Source: CAYVDH01 sp964450355 (lineage in GTDB: Bacteria > Bacteroidota > Bacteroidia > NS11-12g > UBA955). Taken from it: DNA of 34,161 nucleotides. The position numbers and the translations under genes are program-made. The DNA lies in contig CAYVDH010000016.1 in the NCBI GenBank assembly GCA_964450355.1, positions 1-34,161 on the forward strand. The letters run 5' to 3'. Below, piece by piece: positions 8,301-14,878 of this stretch. Position 1 is the stretch's first letter; each line of letters begins with the position of its first letter. The notes under the pieces were generated by a model that worked only from the letters and a program-made list of their open reading frames with translations, ran no database searches and was not told the DNA's origin.

Positions 8301-8651
8301 TAAAATTTGAATAGAATCACCATTCAATTTTATTCTATGAATTTTTGGAGCATAATTAGGAAAAGAATAAATTTTATCGTAGGTAGGTCTGCATCCAGAT
8401 GGATTTGCATTTGCAGCATCTACATTTACTCCTCTATCAGATACCACCCAAAACTCTTTACCATTGGTATTAGGGATTGGGTAAATTCCCGAAAATCCAC
8501 CTTCTCTAAATTTTATACCTTGAAAGGTACCAATGGGCGCTGAATAATTGTTTTTGTAATCTTGAAGCAAATTAATTTGTGCTTCTGCAAGATGATTTAC
8601 TGATATAATAAATAACAGTAAAAAGATTTTTTTTGTCAGTTTAATTTTCAT
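5304..8651 (-). CDS. Secreted phytase-esterase-like / PhoX-like (DUF839) multidomain protein with T9SS tail
   Basis: A 1115-residue exported protein. Residues 1-24 form a signal peptide ending in AEA-Q. Residues about 35-425 look like the esterase-like activity of phytase domain (FSGIYPIPN ... FWVVSDRGV near the start, WGIDAEGIVVDKDGNFWICEEGG, RGFEGIAI). Residues about 460-900 resemble DUF839/PhoX-type alkaline phosphatase (CGIPDGLGAYDN, LMNHEFG, FMNGEESG, RPEDGAWDP). Residues about 910-1025 form an Ig-like choice-of-anchor D domain (FVIQNNGIGNLVI, VQFAPTTVG). Residues about 1035-1115 are a type A T9SS sorting domain (IIVYPNPTNDVLNI, GLFDLQGK, SGIYFIEI). It is probably cell-surface or released and may act on organic phosphate, but no catalytic chemistry is proven. 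It stands alone, with a strong terminator at its 3' end. Confidence 0.85.
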   Translation of the reverse strand: MKIKLTKKIFLLLFIISVNHLAEAQINLLQDYKNNYSAPIGTFQGIKFREGGFSGIYPIPNTNGKEFWVVSDRGVNVDAANANPSGCRPTYDKIYSFPNYAPKIHRIKLNGDSIQILKTITMKRPNGNNATGIINPTGFGSTAAELASTDTVLNCANFTTKTVAKDVWGIDAEGIVVDKDGNFWICEEGGPTIWKLDANGVVISRYTPYANQPGSQPQDIMIDSCFKYRKNNRGFEGIAITPNGKIYAIIQSPLLYPTKTIGEGTRVHRILEIDPSTNSTKMYLYLNEGIIGASGSNQIRLRDWKIGDLAAINDSTFLVIDHALRGTSDVKNIFTISLNGASVVTSALYSGKTLEAWVDSTGLASIGIKPVKKKLLMNLLNNSWSPTLDKPECLAILNDSTIFVGNDNDYGQFSLLEDGIATATNNLCHLYAYGLKGANKLTNLKPSPSTGTGLSSSKTPYIEPVASGVKINSILTVGDDVNNYKMCGIPDGLGAYDNNDGTFTLLMNHEFGNSVGAVRAHGSKGAFVSKWVINKNNLAVVSGSDLIKKSYVWRTATNSFKDTTTAFNRFCSADLPPVSAFYNAATGMGTQERIFMNGEESGSEGRAFGHIATGVNAGTTYELPYLGKFSWENSVASPYTSNKTIVVGTDDATPGQVYFYIGTKTNTGTEIDKAGLNGGKLYGVKVTGLAAELSASIPAANTAFSLFDLGQVQNMTGAALNTASNTAGVTNFLRPEDGAWDPANPADFYFATTNSFTAPSRLWRLRFTDINNPELGGTITAVLDGTEGPKMIDNMGMDNFGNIMLQEDVGGQAHIGKIWQYNTATDVVKLIAQHDANRFTTGAPNFLTIDEEASGIIDMQEILGAGMFLMVDQAHYAQPGELVEGGQLLSLYNPDTYNSNPEISILGNNLIISNNDITPTTIDNSDFGSIMKGNTLNKTFVIQNNGIGNLVINGIALKGLNNSEFKIMNPPTFPLSINSNSIYSFEVQFAPTTVGVKNANIELTSNDVDERIFKFDIKGNSTQNTNTNQVKSSSEIIVYPNPTNDVLNIKFLNNNQKNATIGLFDLQGKNILNNSYSINPNENIMINTKNIQSGIYFIEIRSDNKIEKIKIVITH

Positions 8652-8783
8652 TTTATTTTGTGATTTAATGAGGTCACAAAACTCAAATGAAGCTGTTAAG
8701 TTAAATGTGCTTTACAATTATATAATTGCTAAAATAAAATAAATTTAATGCTATTTTTATGTTTTTAACTTAACACAGTTATA

Positions 8784-9320
8784 CTAAAACTTATTCTTCC
8801 ACATCATGCTCTCTACAGGTTTGATTGTTCGAGTATTGTATTTGGCATTTTTCTTTTTGTTGTACATGGTTTTTACATCTCCACCTATCACAAAATAAAT
8901 CAATTGTCCAATGGGCATTCCAAAATAAATTCTTACTGGTTGTGAGACACTAATTTCTAATGTCCATGTATTACAAAATCCAACATCGCCTTTTCCTGCA
9001 GTAGCATGAATGTCTATTCCTAATCTTCCTGTGCTGCTTTTGCCTTCTAAAAATGGAACATGGGCATGAGTTTCTGTATATTCTTCTGTAACTCCTAAAT
9101 ACAATGTGCCTGGCTGTAACACAAATCCCTCTTGAGGAATTTCAAAATGATCAATTTTATTGTGACTTTTAGCATCCAGAACTCGGTCTTTATAGGTAGC
9201 TAAATACCGTCCTAAATGAACATCGTAGCTGTTTGTTCCTAAGCAATCTGGTCTAAATGGTTCTATCAATATAGTCCCTTTGTCAATTTCTTCAAGTATT
9301 TGTTGGTCTGTAAGTATCAT
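8784..9320 (-). CDS. dcd: dCTP deaminase
   Basis: A 178-residue member of the trimeric dCTP deaminase/dUTPase fold family, which converts dCTP to dUTP for thymidylate synthesis. The start MILTDQQILEEI and IEPFRPDCLGTNSYDVHLG match the family N-terminus. The nucleotide-binding segment FLEGKSSTGRLGIDIHATAG and the catalytic-Glu region NTWTLEISVSQPV are present, as is GMPIGQLIYF. The active-site motif reads EGKSSTGRLG, where Escherichia coli Dcd has an EGRSSLARLG-type sequence. Its 5' end overlaps the upstream WD40 gene by 29 bases, so the two are co-transcribed and probably translationally coupled. No bifunctional dUTPase signature was looked for beyond these motifs. Confidence 0.93.
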   Translation of the reverse strand: MILTDQQILEEIDKGTILIEPFRPDCLGTNSYDVHLGRYLATYKDRVLDAKSHNKIDHFEIPQEGFVLQPGTLYLGVTEEYTETHAHVPFLEGKSSTGRLGIDIHATAGKGDVGFCNTWTLEISVSQPVRIYFGMPIGQLIYFVIGGDVKTMYNKKKNAKYNTRTIKPVESMMWKNKF

Positions 9321-10191
9321 TTATATTAGTAATTTCAAATAAGATGATTTTTTTGTCATCACTGCACGAAATAAATCTCTTTCTGTCAATCCACAAAATT
9401 TTATTCACAGAAGATTGATGCGCCTCATTTTTTTGGTAGTCAATTACCTTTAATAATTCCATGTTTTCAGCATTCCATAGTTTTATTGTTTTATCCATGC
9501 TGCTGCTTATTAAGAGCTTGCTTTCTGCATTGTATTTTAAATCTTTAATGGCATACCAGTGAGCATCTATTTCGTTAGTAACCTGATAATCGTTCCAAAT
9601 TGTAATTTTAGCCTCTCTTCCTGCACTGTACAATGCATCATTAATCAATTCCAACGCAAATACAGACATCTCGTGGTGAATTAATTGGTTTATTGAATTG
9701 TTTTTAAAGTTATAATCATACAATTTGCCCTCAGAACATCCTATAAAGACATGTTCTGATTCAAAAAGCAATTTCCTGATTGGAAATCTAACATCTAACA
9801 ATTCTCTGTGTTTTAAATCTTGTGTGCTGAATTCAATTAATTTTCCAGATTGGGTAGCTAAATAAAATTTCGCCTGGTAATAGCTAATTTCAAAAATGGT
9901 TTTATAATTTAGAAGTTCTGAATGAATCAGTTGTTTTAAATGAATATCGAATACATAGATAGAGCCAGCTTGAGTACCACATAGCAAATACTGATCATGG
10001 ATGCACATGGAGAATACCGCAGTAGGAATTTGCGCAAAAAGTTCACCCAAAGTTTCATTGCAATTCCAACAAATGATTTTGCCATCGGAACCTGAGGAGT
10101 AAAAGGTATCAGCAGATGATGATGATACAAGATTATAAATTGCTTGTGTATGTCCATTAAATTCTCTTATTTTTACCACTTGAATAGACAT
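9292..10191 (-). CDS. WD40-repeat beta-propeller protein
   Basis: A 299-residue cytoplasmic protein made almost entirely of WD40-type repeats, about seven blades. Clear repeat ends include SSGSDGKIICWN, SAGREAKITIWN, SSSMDKTIKLWN and SCSDDKKIILFE. It has no signal peptide or extra domain. WD40 propellers are protein-interaction scaffolds; the partner is unknown. I choose the ATG at 10191-10189 (MSIQVVKIREF): a ten-codon-longer in-frame start at 10221 exists but would extend into the divergent gene. The chosen start shares the palindrome CATG with the start codon of the opposite-strand phosphopantetheinyl transferase. The 3' end overlaps dcd by 29 bases. Confidence 0.85.
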   Translation of the reverse strand: MSIQVVKIREFNGHTQAIYNLVSSSSADTFYSSGSDGKIICWNCNETLGELFAQIPTAVFSMCIHDQYLLCGTQAGSIYVFDIHLKQLIHSELLNYKTIFEISYYQAKFYLATQSGKLIEFSTQDLKHRELLDVRFPIRKLLFESEHVFIGCSEGKLYDYNFKNNSINQLIHHEMSVFALELINDALYSAGREAKITIWNDYQVTNEIDAHWYAIKDLKYNAESKLLISSSMDKTIKLWNAENMELLKVIDYQKNEAHQSSVNKILWIDRKRFISCSDDKKIILFEITNINDTYRPTNT

Positions 10192-10789
10192 GCCAATAAT
10201 TTTTGAAAAATCAATTTCCACCGCAAAGAAACTAGCTATTTGGCAGATTACCGAACCAAGTGAACAACTTTTTCAAATGTTAAATGAGATTCCTGATCAA
10301 ATTTCTGAAAAAAGGCGTTTAGAATTTGCTTGTTCAGCGTTATTAATCAATCATTTATTAGATAAAAAAGTTCACCAACATTTAAGTAAAAATGAAAATG
10401 GAAAACCGTTGATTATAAACTCATCTGTAGAAATTTCTTTTAGTCATTCAAAAGACTTTGTAGCTTGTTTAATTGATACTGACGGCAAACCAGTGGGAGT
10501 GGACATTGAAAGAATTAGGGATAAAATAAAATCAATTGAACATAAATTTGTATCGAAGTATGATACAAGCTCCGAAGTGGATATCATACATCAACATTTA
10601 ATTTGGGGAGCTAAAGAAGTGTTGTTTAAATTGTATTCACTCAAAAATGTAAATTTTATTGAAGATTTAAAAGTTGAATTTCATGGAAATAAGGGTGTAG
10701 GAACGGTGAATAAACCCAATTATTATCGAGAATTTGAATTAGAGTTCATGGTGTTTCAAAAGGATTTTATGTTGGTTTACAATACCTAA
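10190..10789 (+). CDS. 4'-phosphopantetheinyl transferase superfamily protein
   Basis: A 199-residue protein of the Sfp/AcpS-like superfamily, which transfers the phosphopantetheine arm of coenzyme A to a serine of carrier proteins. The magnesium-binding motif is GVD105IE107R and the second motif is WGAK142E143VLFKLY, preceded by FSHSKDFVACLI, as expected. The length and the N-terminus (MPIIFEKSIS...LAIWQITE) fit the single-domain form widespread in Bacteroidota. The target is probably the fatty acid acyl carrier protein or a secondary-metabolite carrier; nothing nearby decides. Its start codon overlaps the WD40 start codon on the other strand, leaving no intergenic promoter space. Confidence 0.9.
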   Translation: MPIIFEKSISTAKKLAIWQITEPSEQLFQMLNEIPDQISEKRRLEFACSALLINHLLDKKVHQHLSKNENGKPLIINSSVEISFSHSKDFVACLIDTDGKPVGVDIERIRDKIKSIEHKFVSKYDTSSEVDIIHQHLIWGAKEVLFKLYSLKNVNFIEDLKVEFHGNKGVGTVNKPNYYREFELEFMVFQKDFMLVYNT

Positions 10790-10843
10790 TGAAAATTCGA
10801 ATAATTTAAAATCATTTTAATCTTATTTTAAAAAAAATCTTAC

Positions 10844-10851
10844 TAATTTTG
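10844..10851 (+). promoter_or_regulatory. Candidate -7 element TAATTTTG for ferritin
   Basis: This matches TAnnTTTG and lies 11 bases before the ferritin ATG at 10863, in a very AT-rich gap. It implies a very short leader. No clear -33 TTG is visible and no Fur-box palindrome was recognised. Confidence 0.45.
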
Positions 10852-10862
10852 TTTTAAAAAGT

Positions 10863-11378
10863 ATGTTATCAAAAAAAATAGAAAAAGCATTGAATGCACA
10901 AGTGGAACTTGAGGCATTGTCATCTAATTATTACTTAGCTATGGCATCGTGGGCAGAGGCTGAGGGATTAAATGGAGTGGCAGAGTTCTTATACACCCAT
11001 AGTGATGAAGAAAGGTTGCACATGATTAAATTATTGAGATTCATCAACGATAGAGGAGGCAGAGGCATAGTTCCAGCATTAAAAGAACCACCTGCCAAGT
11101 TCAAATCCATAACAGATGTATTTAATATTGTGTTAGAACATGAAATAAAAGTAACTTCAGAAATCAATAAGGTGGTGGATGCTTGTTTAAGTGAAAAGGA
11201 TTACACCACCCACAATTTTATGCAGTGGTATGTGGCTGAGCAATTGGAAGAAGAATCATTAGCAAAACAAAACGTTGACCGTTTAAAAATGATTGGAGGG
11301 GACAAAAGTGGATTATATCTTTTCGACAGAGACTTGATGTCCATGAAAGGTCAAGAAGAAAAAGGAGCTAAAAATTAA
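10863..11378 (+). CDS. ftnA: Bacterial non-heme ferritin
   Basis: A 171-residue four-helix-bundle ferritin that stores iron as a 24-subunit shell. All expected ferroxidase-centre residues occur at the canonical numbering: Glu17, Tyr24, Glu50, His53, Glu94, Glu126, Gln127 and Glu130. No heme-binding methionine typical of bacterioferritin stands out, and the C-terminal helix region GGDKSGLYLFDRDL fits FtnA-type ferritins of Bacteroidota. It is a single-gene unit with a likely promoter just upstream and its own intrinsic terminator at 11396-11423. Confidence 0.95.
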   Translation: MLSKKIEKALNAQVELEALSSNYYLAMASWAEAEGLNGVAEFLYTHSDEERLHMIKLLRFINDRGGRGIVPALKEPPAKFKSITDVFNIVLEHEIKVTSEINKVVDACLSEKDYTTHNFMQWYVAEQLEEESLAKQNVDRLKMIGGDKSGLYLFDRDLMSMKGQEEKGAKN

Positions 11379-11395
11379 ATTTTAATACAATTAAA

Positions 11396-11423
11396 AAAAG
11401 CCAAGTAAAAATGCTTGGCTTTT
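11396..11423 (+). terminator. Intrinsic terminator of the ferritin gene
   Basis: AAAAGCCAAG pairs with CTTGGCTTTT around an eight-base loop, 18 bases after the ferritin stop codon, and ends in a T-run. The A-rich left arm could also give some activity on the minus strand. Confidence 0.85.
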
Positions 11424-11437
11424 ATTCAAACAATAAA

Positions 11438-11473
11438 AAAAAGACCAAACTGAAATTTCAATTTGGTCTTTTT
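11438..11473 (-). terminator. Intrinsic terminator of groES-groEL
   Basis: A 12-base stem, AAAAAGACCAAA pairing with TTTGGTCTTTTT, encloses a further small palindrome (TGAAATTTCA). It lies just beyond the groEL stop codon on the minus strand and, with the ferritin terminator 14 bases away, insulates the two convergent units. Confidence 0.85.
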
Positions 11474-11495
11474 AATTAGTTTATAATTCTGTTGG

Positions 11496-13127
11496 TTAGT
11501 ATCCCATTCCACCCATGTCTGGTGCGCCATGGCTATGAGGTGCTTCTTTTTCTTTGATGTCAACCAATGCACATTCTGTTGTTAAAATCATGCCTGCAAC
11601 TGATGCTGCATTTTCTAATGCTACTCTGCTTACTTTAGTTGGATCGATAACTCCAGATTTGATTAAGTTTTCGTATTGTTCTGTTCTTGCATTGTAACCA
11701 AAGTCATCTTTTCCTTCTTTTACTTTTTGAACAATGATAGAACCTTCACCACCTGCATTGGCAATAATTTGACGCAATGGCTCTTCAAGTGCACGTTTGA
11801 TGATTTGAATACCTGTATTCTCATCCTCATTTTCACCTCTTAATTTATCAAGAGATTCAATGGCTCTGATGTAGGCAATACCTCCACCAGGTACTATGCC
11901 TTCTTCTACTGCAGCACGTGTAGCGTGTAATGCATCATCTACTCTGTCTTTTTTCTCTTTCATTTCCACTTCACTAGCAGCACCTATATACAATACTGCA
12001 ACTCCACCAGCAAGTTTAGCCAATCTTTCTTGCAATTTTTCACGGTCGTAATCGCTGGTTGTATTTTCTATTTGAGCTTTTATTTGAGAAATTCTAGCTT
12101 CAATATCAGATTTGTTACCAGCACCACCTACTATGGTTGTGTTGTCTTTGTCTATCGATATGCTTTCAGCTCTTCCTAAGTCTTCCATGGTAGCATCTTC
12201 TAATTTTCTACCTTGTTCTTCACTGATTACAGTTCCACCTGTAAGAACAGCTAGGTCTTGTAACATCTCTTTTCTTCTGTCACCAAATCCTGGAGCTTTT
12301 ACGGCAGCAATTTTTAATGAACCTCTAATTTTGTTAACTACCAATGTAGCCAAAGCTTCGCCTTCTACTTCTTCGCTAATGATTACCAACGGTTTTCCTG
12401 TTTGAACTACTTTTTCTAAAATTGGCAACAAGTCTTTCATGCTGCTAATTTTTTTGTCGTAAATTAAAATGAATGCATTTTCTAAATCTGCAATCATTTT
12501 TTCAGTATTGGTAACAAAATAAGGAGACTGATAACCTCTGTCAAATTGCATTCCTTCTACTACATCCACTGTAGTGTCTGTTCCTTTAGCTTCTTCAACA
12601 GTAATAACACCATCTTTACCAACTTTTTTCATTGCCTCAGCAATTAATTTACCTATGTTGTTATCATTATTAGCTGAAATGGTAGCAACTTGTTCTATTT
12701 TATTGTTGTCGTCACCTATTTCTTTAGATAATTTTTTTAGAGCAGCTACAGTATGAGTCACTGCTTTCTCAATACCTCTTTTTAAATCCATTGGATTTGC
12801 GCCAGCAGCTACGTTTTTAAGACCAGTAGTTACAATGCTTTGAGCCAAAACAGTGGCAGTAGTAGTTCCATCACCAGCTAAATCAGCGGTTTTGCTTGCT
12901 ACTTCTTTCACCATTTGTGCACCCATGTTTTCAATTTCGTTTTCTAGCTCTATTTCTTTAGCAACACTAACACCGTCTTTGGTTACGGCAGGTGAGCCAT
13001 ATTTTTTACCAATTACTACATTTCTACCTTTGGGTCCTAGGGTTACTTTTACTGCATTAGCTAATGCATCCACACCTCTTTTTAATCCTTCTCTTGCTTC
13101 TATATTAAAATGAATTGATTTTGCCAT
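11496..13127 (-). CDS. groL: Chaperonin GroEL (Hsp60)
   Basis: A 543-residue group I chaperonin, full length. The N-terminus has VTLGPKGRNVVIGKKYGSP with the GDGTTTATVLAQ ATP-binding loop containing the catalytic Asp. The apical domain (EGMQFDRGYQSPYFVTN) and the second equatorial segment (VVPGGG-type IVPGGGIAYIRA) are intact. The C-terminus ends GGMGY, a short Gly-Met tail. It forms the cytosolic folding chamber with GroES, whose gene lies 48 bases upstream in the same operon. Confidence 0.98.
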   Translation of the reverse strand: MAKSIHFNIEAREGLKRGVDALANAVKVTLGPKGRNVVIGKKYGSPAVTKDGVSVAKEIELENEIENMGAQMVKEVASKTADLAGDGTTTATVLAQSIVTTGLKNVAAGANPMDLKRGIEKAVTHTVAALKKLSKEIGDDNNKIEQVATISANNDNNIGKLIAEAMKKVGKDGVITVEEAKGTDTTVDVVEGMQFDRGYQSPYFVTNTEKMIADLENAFILIYDKKISSMKDLLPILEKVVQTGKPLVIISEEVEGEALATLVVNKIRGSLKIAAVKAPGFGDRRKEMLQDLAVLTGGTVISEEQGRKLEDATMEDLGRAESISIDKDNTTIVGGAGNKSDIEARISQIKAQIENTTSDYDREKLQERLAKLAGGVAVLYIGAASEVEMKEKKDRVDDALHATRAAVEEGIVPGGGIAYIRAIESLDKLRGENEDENTGIQIIKRALEEPLRQIIANAGGEGSIIVQKVKEGKDDFGYNARTEQYENLIKSGVIDPTKVSRVALENAASVAGMILTTECALVDIKEKEAPHSHGAPDMGGMGY

Positions 13128-13175
13128 AATTTATTTTCTATTTATTGTTATTAATTTATTGTTTAAAATGATTTT

Positions 13176-13445
13176 TTAGATGATAGCAAAAATGTCGCTT
13201 TCTCTCATGATTAAATAATCTTTTCCATCTACTTGAATTTCTGTACCTGCATATTTACCATACAACACGGTGTCACCAGGTTTGCAAGTCATTGGTTCGT
13301 CTTTTTTACCTGTTCCTACTGCTACTACAGTTCCACGTTGTGGTTTTTCTTTTGCAGTGTCTGGGATGATTAATCCACCTGCTGTTTTAGTTTCAGCTGG
13401 CGCTGCTTCTACAATTACTCTGTCTGCTAATGGTTTTATGTTCAT
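13176..13445 (-). CDS. groES: Co-chaperonin GroES (Hsp10)
   Basis: An 89-residue GroES with the mobile loop (ETKTAGGLIIPDTAKEKPQRG region) that docks on GroEL, the GDTVLYGKYAGTE roof/beta segment and the C-terminal MRESDIFAII strand. Length fits Bacteroidota GroES proteins. It is the first gene of the groES-groEL unit. The upstream gap (13446-13650) contains no CIRCE inverted repeat that I can see, but has three TGTCA direct repeats about 70-105 bases upstream. Confidence 0.98.
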   Translation of the reverse strand: MNIKPLADRVIVEAAPAETKTAGGLIIPDTAKEKPQRGTVVAVGTGKKDEPMTCKPGDTVLYGKYAGTEIQVDGKDYLIMRESDIFAII

Positions 13446-13515
13446 ATACTTTATGTTAATTTATTTTACTTAACGATTTACACTAATTATGCCAATCAGT
13501 TGTTTATGATAAATC

Positions 13516-13551
13516 TGTCAGATAATAAATTGTCATAAAGTCATTTTGTCA
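13516..13551. promoter_or_regulatory. Triple TGTCA direct repeat in the groES/cyanophycinase divergent region
   Basis: TGTCA occurs at 13516-13520, 13531-13535 and 13547-13551, spaced 15 and 16 bases. Read on the minus strand these are TGACA boxes upstream of groES. They could be operator half-sites or -35-like elements for heat-shock control. This is inference from spacing only. Confidence 0.3.
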
Positions 13552-13650
13552 GTTTATGTATGAAGTTTAAATAAACAAATTGTGTTCTTTTTGTTTAAAA
13601 CCTCTTTAAATAAATCGGAAATTGTTTGCACTTTTGTAGTTTACATTCTC

Positions 13651-14526
13651 ATGGAAATAATTTCTCCCAAAGGTATTTTAATATCAGTAGGTGGTGCCGA
13701 AGATAAAGGCACGGATTTAGAACTTGGTATCATCGCTCGAAATAATCTTAATTTTTTTGAAATTGGCATCTTAAAAAGCATAGTCAACGTCATAAATAAT
13801 TCTGAAGCTAGAATTGAAGTAGTAACTACTGCATCTCAAATTCCTGACGAAGTTGGTGAAAATTATATAGATGCTTTTACCAAATTGGGATGTAAAAACA
13901 TAGGTCACATGAAAATCCGAAATAGAGAAGATGCCATGCAGCAAGAATATGTAGATAGACTTAGAGCATGTGATGCCATAATGTTTAGCGGTGGAAACCA
14001 ACTCAGATTAACTTCTATTTTTGGTGGAACAGAATTTTTGGATTTAGTACACGAAAGGTATCAAAATGATAATTTTATCATTGCAGGCACTAGTGCAGGT
14101 GCCATGGCAATGAGCAATACCATGATTTATCAAGGAAATGCTAGCAATGCCCATTTGAAAGGGGAAGTAAAAATCACTACTGGATTAGCCTTCATAAAAG
14201 ATGTGATCATCGATTCTCATTTCAATAAAAGAGGTCGTTTCCCTAGGTTAGCTCAAGCCGTAGCTGCTAATCCTTCGGCCATTGGAATTGGACTTGGTGA
14301 AGATACTGGAGTCATTATTCGCAATGGATATGATATGGAAGCTATAGGCAGTGGTGCTGTCATCATCATTGATGGAAGAAACATAAAACACAATAACATT
14401 GCTGACATTGAAGAAGGTTCTCCTATTTCTGTAGAAAACATGGTGGTTCATATTTTAGAAAAAGGCAATAAATACAATGCTAAAACCAGAGTATTTGAAT
14501 CAGCAAATATCAATGTGGTTGTATAA
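13651..14526 (+). CDS. cphB: Cyanophycinase-like S51 family serine peptidase
   Basis: A 291-residue protein of the peptidase S51 (cyanophycinase/dipeptidase E) family, with the GTSAG nucleophile elbow (Ser148), ISVGGAEDKG near the N-terminus, MFSGGNQLRLT, and DSHFNKRGRFPRL downstream. Cyanophycinases hydrolyse multi-L-arginyl-poly-L-aspartate to beta-Asp-Arg. I start at 13651 (MEIISPKGIL) because the longer in-frame extension to 13582 encodes residues absent from the family. Cyanophycin synthetase often accompanies this gene, but none is in the window. The 3' end overlaps a small lipoprotein gene by 14 bases. Confidence 0.85.
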   Translation: MEIISPKGILISVGGAEDKGTDLELGIIARNNLNFFEIGILKSIVNVINNSEARIEVVTTASQIPDEVGENYIDAFTKLGCKNIGHMKIRNREDAMQQEYVDRLRACDAIMFSGGNQLRLTSIFGGTEFLDLVHERYQNDNFIIAGTSAGAMAMSNTMIYQGNASNAHLKGEVKITTGLAFIKDVIIDSHFNKRGRFPRLAQAVAANPSAIGIGLGEDTGVIIRNGYDMEAIGSGAVIIIDGRNIKHNNIADIEEGSPISVENMVVHILEKGNKYNAKTRVFESANINVVV

Positions 14527-14878
14527 GTTTACTTTATCTATTGTCTTTTTATTTGTTTTTATTTCTTGTAATAATTCAAATAAAACCATTACAGGTGGTC
14601 CTTGTACTTATGATTCAAAACATGAGAAACTGGTAGTTAAATCCATTCAATTATCTAAATCCAATTCAAATATATTATTCATCAACACAACTATTTTAGA
14701 TACTTTGGCAGCCCAATTTTTATATTCAGATTACATGCAATCCACTATTGATTCAGCAACTGCATCCAAAATAAAGGTTGGAGATACTTGTCTGTTACAA
14801 ATTGATAAAATTAAAACTGGGTCATGTACTCCTCAGATTTACACCATTATTTTACACAATAATTTATCTAATCAATAG
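14513..14878 (+). CDS. Small predicted lipoprotein of unknown function
   Basis: A 121-residue protein if started at the ATG at 14513 (MWLYKFTLS). This gives a short lipoprotein signal with a lipobox-like FISC ending at about residue 18. A longer in-frame start at 14477 would place twelve residues before the signal and lies deeper in cyanophycinase. The mature part is small, with two further cysteines around residues 30 and 90 (GGPC and DTC) and a third in GSC. I do not recognise a family. It overlaps the cyanophycinase gene by 14 bases, implying translational coupling. Its stop overlaps the convergent TPR gene by 11 bases. Confidence 0.7.
   Translation: MWLYKFTLSIVFLFVFISCNNSNKTITGGPCTYDSKHEKLVVKSIQLSKSNSNILFINTTILDTLAAQFLYSDYMQSTIDSATASKIKVGDTCLLQIDKIKTGSCTPQIYTIILHNNLSNQ

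Noticed and set aside
10192..10221. Ten-codon extension of the WD40 protein into the divergent gene
   Set aside because: It would overlap the phosphopantetheinyl transferase coding sequence by 32 bases and adds residues outside the propeller.
11496..13445. Open plus-strand frames opposite groEL and groES (for example 12112-12405, 12853-13113, 13270-13473)
   Set aside because: They are antisense to strongly conserved chaperonin genes, lack recognisable domains and arise from codon bias on the other strand.
13480..13500. TGGCAT-like sequence on the minus strand as a sigma-54 promoter for groES
   Set aside because: The -12 GC dinucleotide is not preserved at the required spacing.
13446..13581. 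Search for a CIRCE inverted repeat upstream of groES
   Set aside because: No TTAGCACTC-type half-site is present.
13582..13650. N-terminal extension of the cyanophycinase frame
   Set aside because: The 23 extra residues are not family-like and cover the probable promoter region; ATG at 13651 fits better.
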